Positions 1 to 11,138 of a stretch of 64,000 nucleotides of DNA are shown here, in pieces (position 1 is the first letter of the stretch; each line of letters starts with the position of its first letter). Origin of the DNA: Zygnema cylindricum (taxonomy: Eukaryota > Streptophyta > Zygnematophyceae > Zygnematales > Zygnemataceae); contig JBBHKE010003572.1 of NCBI GenBank assembly GCA_037447655.1, positions 62,001 through 126,000 of the forward strand, in the 5' to 3' direction. The notes below the pieces were generated by a model. The model was given only the letters and a program-made list of their open reading frames with translations, did not search any database and was not told the DNA's origin. Made by a program: the position numbers and the translations under genes.

Positions 1-1
1 T

Positions 2-457
2 GATTTGTGTAGTGGCTCTAATCAAGTGCCAATTATTACCGAAGATGTTGACAAAACTGCTTTTAAAACTAGAGTCCGTCATTTTGGGTGGATAGTGATG
101 CCATTTAGTTTGACAAATGCATCATCTACTTATCAAAGATTAATGTACCTAACCTTTTCAAATTATATAGATGAGTTTGTTCAAGTATTTATAGATGATA
201 TTCTAATTTACAGCGAATCTAAAGAACAACATGTAATTTATTTAAGGAAATTGTTAGAAAGGTTAAGGGAAAGAAAACTATATGGAAAATTGTCAAAATC
301 CAGTTATCTTAAAAGTGAACAATTCTTTCTAGGACATATAGTTAGTGAGAAGTTGTTAAAACATATCCATCCAAAATTACAGCAATCCAAAATTGGAAGC
401 AACCCACTAATGTCACAGAAGTTAGAACATTTTTGGGAATGGCCACTTATTACATGA
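2..457 (+). pseudogene. Ty3/gypsy reverse transcriptase fragment (element G1)
   Basis: Part of the reverse transcriptase domain of a Ty3/gypsy LTR retrotransposon, entered mid-domain at the window edge. The opening residues DLCSGSNQVPI match the conserved gypsy 'DL.SGY.Q' block. The region around residues 30-40 (FGWIVMPFSLTNAS) is the usual 'F..MPFGL.NAP' block. The catalytic metal site appears as FIDDILIYSES near residue 63, the gypsy form of YxDD. The reading frame shifts around position 480, after the 'RTFLGMATYY' connection region, so no functional enzyme is made. It continues into the RNase H remnant that follows. The start of the element lies left of the window. Confidence 0.9.
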
Positions 458-490
458 AATTTATCAGGAACTTTAGTATGATCAACACCT

Positions 491-957
491 TTGACAGATT
501 TACTTCAGGATAAGGAGACGTTTGTGTGGGGAGCCAATCAGGAGAGAGCTTTCGAATGGCTAAAAGGGAAGTTAACCTCTACCTCTACATTGGTGTATCC
601 AGATCCTGCTAGGGAATTTGAAGTTCTAATCAGTACTGATGCATCTGATAATGTTCTAGGTGCAGACATAAGTCAAAAAGTTGGCAAACATTGACATCCT
701 ATCGCTTTTGAGTCCAAGAAACTCAATGATGCTGAAAAAAAGCTATCCAGCACAGGAAATAAAGATTACGTGCAATTGTTCATGCATGGGTGAAATGGCA
801 TTGTTATTTGCATAATACAAATTATACAGTTCACTGTGATAATAAGGCATTCTCCTATCTAAAGAGATTAAGTGATCTACAGATTATGACTAGCAGACAA
901 GTTAGGTGGATGCAGAAATTGGCATTTTTCAAATTTAATGTCAGACATCATGGAGAC
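491..957 (+). pseudogene. Ty3/gypsy RNase H remnant (G1)
   Basis: RNase H domain of the same gypsy polyprotein. The first acidic active-site region is visible as STDASDNVLGADISQ (about positions 630-670), corresponding to the family 'TDAS..G.GAVL.Q'. A stop codon follows at about 692 and a frame change before 790. The later part, CDNKAFSYLKRL...RQVRWMQKLAFFKFNVRHH, is the usual end of the gypsy RNase H (the 'TDH.aL..L' and 'R..RW...L..f.f.i.y..G' region). The protein then jumps directly into integrase sequence without the expected linker. Confidence 0.85.
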
Positions 958-1281
958 CCTTTGTCTATAGTCAGTGATAAGGATTCTAAATTTATGTCTA
1001 CATTTTGGAAATAATTGCAGCAAAATTTATGTACTAATTTTAAAATAAGTACCTCTTATCATCCTCGAACAGATAGACGGACAGAAAGGATGAACCATAC
1101 ACTGAAAGAAATGCTTAAGACTGTTTGCAGTGGAGTTCAGAACACATGGGAATCCAAACTGCCATTAATGGAATTTGTATATAATTCATGTAAACATGCT
1201 AGTACACGATTCTCACCGTTTGAAGTTGCATACAGATACCAACTGAGAGAAGCATTAGACTTAATAGCAAGGGTCACTTAA
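958..1281 (+). pseudogene. Ty3/gypsy integrase core remnant (G1)
   Basis: Catalytic core of a gypsy integrase, entered at the second catalytic aspartate (SIVSDKDSKF, about 970-995). The HHCC zinc-binding domain and the first catalytic Asp are absent: RNase H sequence ends at about 957 and integrase resumes mid-core, showing an internal deletion of several hundred bases. The third catalytic residue is in the 'TERMNHTLKEML' stretch (usual form 'TERvNqtlE.mLR'). A stop at about 1012 interrupts the frame. The downstream sequence (WESKLPLMEFVYNSCKHASTRFSPFEVAYRY) is the typical end of the core. Confidence 0.88.
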
Positions 1282-1530
1282 GAGAATAGGGGTTCTGAAA
1301 CGAAGTTTTGGGAATACATTCAAACAGTTTGGAAAACAGTTTGGGATGCATTAGTGGTGGTACAAAGAAGGCAAGAATTAAATGCTATCCGCAAACAGGG
1401 TGATTGGGTGGTGAGCACAGGTGACAAGGTTTAGCTTTCAACAACTCATTACAGGTGTAAGATCGAGGGACAATCGGATCCTACGGGGAAATTTGCTCCT
1501 AAGTACATCGCACCATTTACTGTAATCGAG

Positions 1531-1860
1531 ATGATATCGTTAGTTGCTGCCAAATTCGACATTCCACCTTCAACAAAAATTCATTCACTGATACACATTA
1601 GTCAGTTGAAACCAGCAAATCTTCGACCAGGTGAAAGAGAATTGGAATTGGATCCCTCAATAATCATAGAACCTGAGGTCCACAGATGGGTAATAGATTG
1701 GGTTGGTCAACGGTTTAAGGTCGGTAATACTATATTTTAGTAACTGCATTATCTACGAAGGCCAGAAGATGAGTTAACTATAGAAGATAAAAATTCTGAG
1801 TTTTTACAAAGGTATTGGATGGATAATAATATAGAAGTCCCGTCTTGAGAATGAAATGTT
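1531..1860 (+). pseudogene. Ty3/gypsy integrase C-terminal tail (G1)
   Basis: Residues KIHSLIHISQLKPAN match the conserved 'HPVFHVSQLK' segment that follows the integrase SH3-like domain in gypsy polyproteins. It is followed by a short tail, out of frame after 1740, in which 'RRPEDEL' and a later 'FLQRYW' weakly resemble a degenerate chromodomain. No LTR boundary can be drawn downstream with confidence. The segment between 1282 and 1530 is an out-of-frame linker of the same element. Confidence 0.7.
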
Positions 1861-3431
1861 TTAACTGAGGTCAGTTAAATACAAACAATGGATGATGTAA
1901 TAGTAATAGCGGATTGAATTTTTTCGTAGATGGGCATTTAAGTGTTACGAATATAGAGTTTAAAATTTTATAGACGTCCGCCAAAGAATCGTAAGATTTG
2001 GAGTTGTATTTTAAAAAATATAGTGATTGATATATTTAGGCGACAACGCAAGGTCAAAATAACGAATGGGTGCTTATTGTTATGAGTTAAAGGTCAAACT
2101 AGCCGCGGAATTTAAGGCGAACGTTTATAAAGTACCAAACAAAATCAGTATTTTGTTTGGTACGCACAAATGGTTCATTTCATACAATTTTTAGTACGAA
2201 ACGTCACTTTCACTTTATGGAATTTCGTAGGAATTTATCGTGCAAAATTTGCAACGCACATTCGCGCAAAGTCATGTTTTGTTTGGCACGTACTTTTGCA
2301 CGTAAATGCTACGCAGTGAAACGTAACGTTTGATCGGTTAGAAATGCTACGTAGTTAGAAAGAGATTTCGCATGTTTTTGCATCGATCGGGCTAAGTCCT
2401 TGCTGATCAATGATTGGTCTAGGTAATACCTGTTCAAGGGAGCGTTGAGTCTGGCCTCGGGAGTTTAGGGCGATGATGGATTAATAGTGAAGTCTAAGAG
2501 GAGAGTAGACATCTTTTCCTTTGGGAAAAGTTTCTAGAAATTTTGACTGATTTTGGTCCTGAGCGATTCAAACCAAATTGGAGCAATGGCATTTTTGCAC
2601 TGAAATATCTTAAAAACTAAGTAGTGTTTTAGTAGTTAAGAGATAGAATAATTAAGAGTGGAGAGTAGTGGAGCACACTTTAAAAGAAGGGTTGAGCCAC
2701 TAGGGCAAGAGACCAAGCTAATGTTATGTGGACAGAAGCTTCTTCTAATTTAAAGTTTATCCTTATGTAAGTACTTTCCAATATGGATGTGTATTTTCCA
2801 ATGTGTGGAATGTGTGGTCGAAATTGGTTGTAGTAATTTGATTTTTTTAGAGGTAGGAGATCGTGTTACACGGCATACCAACAATTATTCGTTAGACGTG
2901 AATTCTCGCGTCATCGTACTAAATGTGCGACATCGTTTCGTGGCGGCATTTCTGTAATCCGCGAACGAAATGTTCTATTTTGTTTCGCGTCATTTTTTTG
3001 TTTTCGTGCGCACGTGTTTGATTTTGCGTGCAAGTGTTTTCGTGATACGACACATGTGAAATTTCTTGTTTGAAGTTTCACGCTTGAGAAGAAGAAGGCG
3101 TGTGCGCCTTCCTTTGTGGGAATTTCCCTGCAGTGTGCGTTAGCTAGCTAGGGACAGAGTTTGTCGCCATGCTAGCTTGTTTCTTTCACTTGTACGCTAG
3201 TTAGCAAAAGGGGGTATAGGTTGTAGTATTCAGCTGCAGAGAGTTAATCGTTGAAGTAGAGATTATGGAGAAGAGAGAAGAGAGATCATGTAAAGAGACT
3301 TCGAAATAACAATTATAAATCAGTTTGGTTGAATATTCCTCTTATCTTTTATGAGCTTCAGATGAGGATATATTCTGAATATTGTGAATGGAATTTGGAG
3401 TACTTTGTTTTAAGGTCCTACAGGAAGTCCT
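1861..3431. other. non-coding stretch, possible decayed LTR of G1
   Basis: No protein-coding similarity seen on either strand. Its position directly after the integrase tail suggests 3' untranslated sequence and LTR of the gypsy element, but I find no partner repeat in the window. It contains the perfect hairpin listed at 2132-2163 and a smaller stem-loop near 3085-3100. Confidence 0.4.
2132..2163. repeat. perfect 14-bp hairpin
   Basis: Arms GTACCAAACAAAAT and ATTTTGTTTGGTAC are exact reverse complements separated by the 4-base loop CAGT. It lies in the non-coding sequence after the gypsy remnant, with no run of T after it. Function unknown; it may be a transcript structure of the element's 3' region. 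Confidence 0.8.
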
Positions 3432-3810
3432 ATCTTTTTCTCTCCCTCTCTCTCGTCTTTCTCCTTCATTATTCCCTCCATCACTTTCCTCTTTCCTTCC
3501 CTCCTTCTCTCCCTCCACCTCTACTCCCCTCCCCTCCCACTATCTCCTCTCCTCTCTCGTCTCTCCCCCTCTATCCCTCCCTCCCCCCTCTCTCCCACCT
3601 TTCCCACCCGTCCTCCCTTTTTGGATGTGGACCCAATAGCAGGAGACCTCAAAGAAGAAAGAGGAAAAAAAAACTAAACATACGTGGAGAGGAGGTGGGC
3701 GGAATAGAGGAAGGTAAAGAGGGGAAAAGAGGGGAGAGAGAGGGAAAAGAGGGAGAGGGAGAGGGAGAGGAAGAGGGAGAGGGAGAAGAGATAGAGAGGG
3801 GGTGGGAGGA
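3432..3810. repeat. pyrimidine tract followed by purine tract
   Basis: Positions about 3432-3620 are almost pure C/T on the plus strand (CTCCC, CCTCC, CTCTC units). After a 35-bp mixed spacer, 3657-3810 is almost pure A/G, with GGGAGA/GGGAGAGG units. The long reading frames across it on both strands encode only Ser/Pro/Leu or Glu/Gly/Arg low complexity and are not taken as genes. Confidence 0.8.
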
Positions 3811-3966
3811 AGAAATTGTGGGGAGTTGGGGGATGATTGGGTTAAGAAGGGGAGTGATTTAAGTAAGAGTGGTTGTGACGTACCTGAAACGTGCCGATCA
3901 ATACCCGAATTAGTGGTAAAATTCACACTAAAACCTAATAAAAATGGACCTAGAGTCTCAACATCT

Positions 3967-4039
3967 GAGTTGGTGGCACAGTGGATAGTGCATTCACAGC
4001 TTAAGTGAAAGGGCCTATGTTTAAATCTTGGTATGTTCA
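3967..4039 (+). pseudogene. tRNA-Lys(CUU)-like sequence (tRNA pseudogene or SINE head)
   Basis: Seventy-three bases fold nearly like a tRNA. The D arm is GCAC/GTGC with loop AGTGGATA. The anticodon arm is TTCAC/GTGAA with a 7-base loop AGCTTAA placing CTT at the anticodon. A 5-base variable region follows, then a T arm CTATG/CTTGG (one mismatch) with a 7-base loop. The A box (TGGCACAGTGG) is good. The B box (GTTTAAATC) departs from GGTTCRANTCC, position 33 is G instead of T, and the acceptor stem pairs poorly. This is a decayed tRNA gene or the head of a tRNA-derived SINE, not an active tRNA. Confidence 0.55.
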
Positions 4040-7000
4040 TCGTTCCTTTTAACTGGATCGTCCCTTCTATCCCTCAATTCTAAGAATCTTAACAGAGGTG
4101 AAGGAAATAAGGGCCTTTGTCGTGTTGTGAGTTGGATGGGAATGCATGTCGGGTGCTCAGGGGAGGGAGGGTCGTTGGTTATGTTTCAAGGGAGTGCGGT
4201 TTAGAAGTGGAAGAGTGGGAGAAGGAAGATAATATTTTTTATATTTTTAGGTTTGCTTCTCAACATCTCTTTTCAAATTTAGTAGCGGGGAAGGTACGTG
4301 ACCTGACTACATAGTGAAAATTTAAAGAGAAGTACACAACCGGTACAAATGGCAAGGTTTTTGGGCTTGTGGGTGTAAAATTTGTGATATATACGGAGTA
4401 TGCTGTTTTGTGTTTTGTAGAAAGTTTAACATGTTGTGCAATTTTATGAAAAAACAAAATAAACAACAAGTTCTTGTCTTTTCCGTCGATGATTTGACTC
4501 GTTTGTAAGGCTTATGTGACTACGTCCTACTTGGCGAAATGCCAATGTTGGACTCCAGAGTGGTAATGTAGTTAGGGTGAAAGTTGTCGTCTTTCACTTC
4601 TTAAAAGAGCTATATCCATGTACGGTACAAAACCTCCGGTAAAAATGACATGCGATTTGTCGTTTGGCAATTGAAATAACATCATATGGTACTACTAAGG
4701 TGTATTTATTGGACCCTAGTACAGACATGGATATTGAGCCTTTAATTGAACTGTAGTGAACAATTTTCCATTTCAATCGAGTTTTGTACTTAGATTGTTT
4801 AACCATCGTTGTTTTCATAATAAAATCTTATTCTTTTGTTTGATGTTGAAGAAACAACTTCGCCACTAAAAAGTTACCTATTTTCATCAACATGAGTTTA
4901 TAACGTCGAAATTTACATTGGATTTCTAAATTCATGGCAATATCGTACATTTAGAAATTTTAGTGTATGTTTGTCACGCAGCTCAATTGTGTTTGCCGTT
5001 TTGGCTTAAACTGCAAAAGCCCTACAAAAAATCTTATTCATTTCGACGTATCACAACCACGTTGCTTTTCTAAAGGACTTTCACAAAGATATCAGCCGAA
5101 ATTTAACTAAGAGTTTGAATGACAAATAGGTTACTTCCATTTTTAAGAAGGATTTGATCATATTTGTCATTTGTGCATGATTTTTGTTTTGGTTTTGAGG
5201 TTGCTTGCATGGAGTTTGGTATATGTGGTCCTGTTCTTCCTTATCCAAGATCTATTTAAAAAAATTGAAATTTTTGAGATCATTCACTAATGGTAGTTAG
5301 TCTTTGTGTGTTTAATAACGTTAATATTTTATTGGCCCAAAATAGCGTTGATAACATTATTTATTTATTTGGACTGATAAATTTTTTACACTAATGGCGA
5401 TTCGTTTTGTAGCATTAATTAGACTTTTGATGATATCAAGCCCAAAAAAAAATGTTGGTCGCACTTTGGAAATTTTTGTTTTACTTTAAATAAAGTGTGA
5501 ATGTACAGTTTAGGGTGTGACCTCATGTATCAAAAGTATCGACTTTTTTTGTCGTTTTTCCTTAAAACGCGGTCGCGACCGAGAAAAAGTTTAGTCGTAT
5601 GAGAAAAATAATTTTACCAAAAATACAGCGAATGTAAAGTCAATACTTTGAATATACTTCATGTTTGTCGTCATGTGAACGCATTTTAGCAATTTTCTTT
5701 TTTCGATCCTCGGGCAAGAGAATCCAGCCTGTCAAAAAACTTCACCAGAAATCGCCTCGCGACAAAATTTTGGCGAAAGTATCACCCAATGAACAAATGA
5801 AAAACCGCTCATGCACGCGCGACACGAGTGGGAAAATCTAAGGACGAGGGAAATTACTCTCTGTTTTTTTCCCTGCACGTCACGTGCATGTACGGAAAAA
5901 GACGAGGATGTATGGAAGAAATCTGCAGGGGTCTTGGACCTCGACTTTCCTTCATGCGTCCTTTGCAAATTTTTGCGCCGTCGTCGCCTCTCCCCTCTCC
6001 CTCTCACACTATCACTTTATCTCATACTTTTTGGAACAAGGCATGATAATACTAGTATGAAACGAAAGATATTTGAAAGATAATTCTTTTGACTACCTTT
6101 TATATATGTTTTTATGGCAAATGAGAAAAGTCGAAAAACAAAATCGGATAACCATGGAAAAAAGTTATTGAATACATGATGTCGACGTTGTCACAAGTGA
6201 GCATGGCGTCACAATGTAACAAAACCCCAAGCATCTACAATGTCACAAAATGACAAATTGATGGCGTCATCAATCATCGGAAATTTCGTAGCATTCTTGA
6301 ATCATCACAGGTTTTACCCACGTCTACAACAGTCACATTTCAAATCTCCAATATCATTTTCGCACATTGGGACGCTTTTCAACGTAGTATAGAGAAACTT
6401 CACTACAGTCCAAATTACTTTATCAAAGTACCTATTATATTGGGACACGCCGACACAGCTTTTGGCATAGCCCATGCCAGTCGACTTGACGACCGTCAAT
6501 TGACCAAATGACATGTAGCGACGAAAGCTTTCAAAAAATGAGATGGGACAATCTGGTAACACATCAAAATCTGGTTGGAAAGTTCGCTCAAATAAATGAA
6601 AGCGTCCTTTCTGTAAAGCCGGTTGTATGTGTCGGTTGCACTCACATATTTTTTAGGGCTTATTATGGGAGGACTGTGGAAGTACTGCACAAATACTTGG
6701 CAATGCAACACTGTAGAATGACTATCATGTACGGACGGCCTTTTGTTCACGCCCTATTGGTACATAAAAGTTTTCCTCCGTGGCAAATTGACACGGTACA
6801 TTTGATCCCGAGATCCGCTCCTCATCACCTGCACAGCTGGAAAAGTATAAATAGAAAGTAAGCTACAGTAGTCAACTAGCTAATCCGACAACGAGCCATT
6901 CCCCAAGTGACTGAATCTTGACCTTACGATCTTCGTAGGTACTCTCGGCGTTATCGCATAAGCGGCATAAATATTCGGGTAGTCGGAAAATCAGCGGTCT

Positions 7001-7078
7001 CTAAGAATCTAAAACTCGGTTATGCTCCAAAAATGCCGTCGACAACATTTGAAGTCATGCAAAATGTTAATAATCGAT
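4040..7078. other. gene-free stretch
   Basis: No recognisable protein, RNA gene or retroelement core. The longest open frames (for instance 5732-6083 on both strands and 6508-6861 plus) have no motif I recognise. A segment at about 6565-6662 recurs with changes at about 11415-11512 (shared stretches include GGAAAGTTCG and AGCGTCCTTTCTG), so at least part is dispersed repeat. Confidence 0.5.
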
Positions 7079-7806
7079 AAAGTGCTCACAGATGCTCACA
7101 AATGACAAATCAAATCTCATAGCGGAAGCTTAGACTAGCATATTCTTACAGATAAAACACTCACAACTCACAAGAAATCATGTCGGCCAAATATCAATAT
7201 ATTAAGTCGAAGCTTTCACAATACTAAGCTCTCTCCATCTCCACTTCTTGCTCACTCTCACATATATCTTAAGTCTTACTCTTCCTCTTTCCTTAGATCT
7301 TTACTCTATACACTTTAATGTATCTCTCAGACACATGATGCATCTCACCAGACTGCATACTAAACTGATAGTAACACACGCTAATATATCTTCTTAACAC
7401 CGACAACTCATGACCACTTACTTAACTAATTGAAAGAGACGAGGGCGCCGAAGTCCACATGCGGGCGTGCGCCTAATAAAAACATTCGATTGCCGAAACA
7501 AAGTGATGCGCACTAAAAGGCATTTGACACGTACAACGCACTAAATGTCATAGTCAACGTTCAAGACAATGCAAAAAAGAGGAAACCAAACTGAACCATC
7601 ATACATAAATAATATATGTACCGGTTGGTATTGAACCGCCGTACATTGAACGAACCAAAGGTACTTTGGTGCAAATAGCGAAACCTGACACAAAATCGAA
7701 TCGCGCCACGCGAACCAAATCATCAACAAATCCGCGGACGACCGATTCTTCACATCGAAACCAAAACATGATTTTGGTTGATCGGCCGATTCTCCCAATA
7801 ATCCTA
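7079..7806. repeat. long direct repeat, copy 1 (LTR-like)
   Basis: About 700 bp that recur in the same orientation at 9757-10492 with modest divergence. Both copies share the series CATGTCGGCCAAATATC, the block around GACGAGGGCGCCGAAG, GGTATTGAACCG and the ending CTCCCAATAATCCT. Copy 1 ends at 7806, whereas copy 2 continues into a promoter-like region. GGTATTGAACC (7627-7637) is a perfect tRNA B box on the minus strand. Best read as the 5'-truncated or partial LTR of a non-autonomous element. No terminal TG/CA or target duplication is visible. Confidence 0.6.
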
Positions 7807-9756
7807 ACCAGAGGTTGCAAAAGTCAAAATTTTACATAACTGAAACCGACCGTTTTTTTTTTCAAAATCTGAGTAACCGATGCCCGACCGGGCTATGTCA
7901 CGTTCCAAAACTTGTCGCGTTCCCTATGATTTGCGAAATGAACAGCGTTACTACAGTACCGTGTCAGATTTGCGACGCTAATCATGATGTCACGTACTTC
8001 CACGATACCAAAGAGTACAAAGTACAAGCATGTTGGATTATAGGGACAGTACAAAACTTTCATTTTTTTTTGGTTTTTTGGTTGACCGACCGTAACCGAC
8101 CTCTTTTTTTCTTGGTGAACCAACCGACCGTAACCGCCCGACCCCCAAAATTTGGCAGCCGAACCGTTGCGGATCTGGCGCGGGCGGTCTGTTAATGGTC
8201 GGTCACGGTTTCGATTGACCGTTTGCGACCTTTGATCTTAACAATCCCCCTCTTATTGGGAGAAGCGGTGGAATGGCACGACACCGATTTCACCTGCCCC
8301 CTCTTAAATATGTCACCGTACAAAAGTACAAGATCGAATATCAATGTGGTCAGAAAAGATGAAATTTCGAAATCAAAATCGAAAGTCCACGCCGCAAATT
8401 CATATCAAGGTAAAATAAAAACTCCGCGTCCTAAGCTCTATCATAATCAAATTGTTCAAATAGCTTCTTCGTTCACAACAAAACAAAGTCCCCCTACACA
8501 TGGTACAAATAAAGTACTAGAAGATCTACGTAAACAGAATTGAAATAATTCCACGTCCACCAAAATATGACGACAAAAAGTATAGTACTGTAGCCGCCAA
8601 AATACCTGACAAAATAATATCCGGAAAACTCCAAACTGAAAGAAGAACACCAAATTGATTGTACCAAAAAGGTACAAAAAGAGTGCTTAGCCGTCATAAA
8701 ATAACTCCTCTTCGCCTGACGATATATTTTGACGTCCAAAACCGGCGGCGGTAATATTCAGCATCGTTCCTTCTCCAAAGTACATGAGGCATTCAATTGA
8801 CGCCTTGTGCAGAACGATTTCTCCTTCGTTCACAAATACGCACGAATGGATTTTGTAAGTTCAAATCTCCACGGCGTCTATATCAATCCACAGGAATTCA
8901 TGTAATCGCAATCTATTTTAGGAGGCCTTAATGATCTCCTCTCAGACTTGCCACCGTCACACCAATTGAGGCTCCACTGTAACACACGAACAGTTTTGCC
9001 GTACTTCAAAACTCCACACAAAACATTTCAGTATAGTACTCCACACCAACAGAGTACCAAAAAAAACATGGCGGCCACACACAAGTTCGCCGCCTGACAA
9101 TCAGCAAGCGGCCGAAACAGCCGGTAAAAACACTGGTCTCGTTCCAACACCAAACATCTCCTCTTCTTCCTCAAAATTTCAGCGTCAAAAGGAAATGAAA
9201 CTTCATATACACACACCACTTCAAACGCCCACACTAATCGTGAAGAAATTAACTTTTCGTACGAGGGAATCGTACAGTTTAACCGTACAAAATATTTTTC
9301 TTCGTTTTCGTTTCTTCCTTTCACTTCTTCTCCTCACTTTCACTCACCGACACCTCTTTTTTCCATTTCTTTTATTTGTTCACCCTCATTGATGATCCAC
9401 TTTTGTATTTGAGACTGATCTTACTTCATCAAATCTATTCTTCCTTTCCAATTTAGCTTTTCTACGTCTTTCTCCACGATCATCTCAATCTCAATCTTTA
9501 ATTTCTCTTTCGAAATTCAGTGGATCCATTTCCTCTTCCTCGATTACTTTTTTCCCAAAAAATACAGAATTCATCCACGAATTTTGCAGCTGTGCATCCG
9601 AATTGAACTTGAAGGTATCCCAAAGGATACTTCAAACAGAATCCCAAACAAGCTTCATACTCTTCTCACTGTTTCAAACATCCTCACCGAACCTTCAAGC
9701 ATCTACTCTCAACTAATGAATCAGACTACTCCGGGATACTAATTTTTAAGAATCAA
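7807..9756. other. spacer between the direct repeats
   Basis: Nearly 2 kb without recognisable coding capacity. The first 420 bp contain repeated ACCGACCGTAACCGACC-type motifs (about 7845-8230), reminiscent of small non-autonomous DNA transposons, but no terminal inverted repeats were confirmed. If the flanking repeats are LTRs, this is the non-coding interior of a non-autonomous retroelement. Confidence 0.4.
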
Positions 9757-10492
9757 AAGTGCTCATGCCTCCATATATGACATATCAAATTTAGAGTAGC
9801 CAGATAAACATATTCTTAGACATAAAACACTCACAACTTACAAGAAATCATGTCGGCCAAATATCAATATATCAAGTTGAAGCTTTCACAATACTAACCT
9901 CTCTCCATCTCCACTTGTTGCTCACTCTCAAATATATCTTAAGTCTTACTCTTCCTCTTTCCTTAGATCTTTACTCTATATACTTTAATGTATCTCTCAG
10001 ACATATGATGCATCTCACCAGACTGCATACTAAATTGATAGTAACACACGCTAATATACCTTCTTAACACCGACAACTCATGACCACTTACCTCATGACC
10101 ACTTACTTAACTAACTGAAACAGACGAGGGCGCCGAAGTCCACATGCGGACGTGCGCCTAATAAAACATTCAAGCGCTGAAACAAAGTGATGCGCACTAA
10201 AATGCACTTGACACCTACAACGCACTACATATCATAGTCATCGTTCAAGACAATGCAAAACAGACAAAACCAAACTGAACCATCATACATAAATAATATA
10301 TGTATTGGCTGGTATTGAACCGCCGTACATTGAACAAACCAAAGGTACTCCGATGCAAATAGCAAAACCATACACAAAATTGAATCGCGCCACGCAAACA
10401 AAAACGTCAACGAATCCGCGGACGACCGATTTCATCACATCGAACCAAAACATGATTTCGGCTGATCGGCCGATTCTCCCAATAATCCTCAC
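9757..10492. repeat. long direct repeat, copy 2 (LTR-like)
   Basis: Second copy of the repeat at 7079-7806, same orientation. It carries the same minus-strand B-box-like GGTATTGAACC at 10311-10321. Sequence continues past the repeat boundary into a GTAC-rich segment (about 10558-10640) and a TATA box at 10755, the order expected for U3 followed by a promoter in an LTR. The true LTR may therefore extend to about 10.9 kb. Confidence 0.6.
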
Positions 10493-10754
10493 ACAAAATC
10501 ATACGGATTTTGGATTTTTTACGAAAATGCGTTTTTTAACCATGGCTTCATTTGTGGTACGTGGCAAGAAGAAAGTGGTGTCGTACCAATCCGTACAAAA
10601 AGTATGGCGGCTTAGAAGTAGATTGTACTTTGTATACAATTTTTTGGAGGTTACAGTCATTTAATTGGCTTAGGGTTTAGTAGATAGGGGATATGATTAG
10701 GGTCTTAGGACTTAGGCAGTTTTTTATAATACCCTCTCTCCTAAAGAGCATATG

Positions 10755-10762
10755 TATAAATA
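10755..10762 (+). promoter_or_regulatory. probable TATA box of the LTR-like repeat
   Basis: TATAAATA, a perfect plant-type TATA box, lies about 260 bp after the end of the shared repeat and downstream of a GTAC-rich block. It would drive plus-strand transcription. No recognisable reading frame follows, which fits an LTR promoter of a non-coding element. Confidence 0.45.
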
Positions 10763-11101
10763 GGTTGACTTTGAACAGCTATAACAATCAACTCGGGTGA
10801 GTCAGCTCGGGTGAAATTTCCCACTGTTTCTTTTTGCGTTGGACTTAGGTGAGCCTTGTCCTTAGAGGGTTCAGGCTGGTCAGAGTCATTACCTAAGAAG
10901 GTGGCAGCAATAGTCTGAAACCTATTAGGCTGTTGGGTGTATGCAGTTAGTGGAGGAGTAGATGTGTATTCTGTGGGAGGCTATGGCGCCCACATAATTT
11001 CACAAACCTCGATGCGATGCCCAATAGATGCTTCGCAACACATCCATAGTGAATCGTATGTGACCTTTCCACTTGTACAAATTTTACATGTCCACTGTGT
11101 A

Positions 11102-11138
11102 GCTAGTCTCCTCCTTGAAAACAAGGGAGGAGACTAGC
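11102..11138. repeat. near-perfect fold-back
   Basis: GCTAGTCTCCTCCTTG, an AAAA loop and the complementary CAAGGGAGGAGACTAGC arm; one unpaired base in 16-17 bp. Lies in a stretch without genes. Confidence 0.75.

Noticed and set aside
3329-4040. Long open frames on both strands (up to 177 residues)
   Set aside because: They translate the pyrimidine/purine tracts into Ser/Pro/Leu or Glu/Gly/Arg low complexity and have no domain.
7845-8230. A hAT-type miniature element with ACCGACC ends
   Set aside because: Repeated motif is suggestive, but terminal inverted repeats and an 8-bp duplication could not be located.
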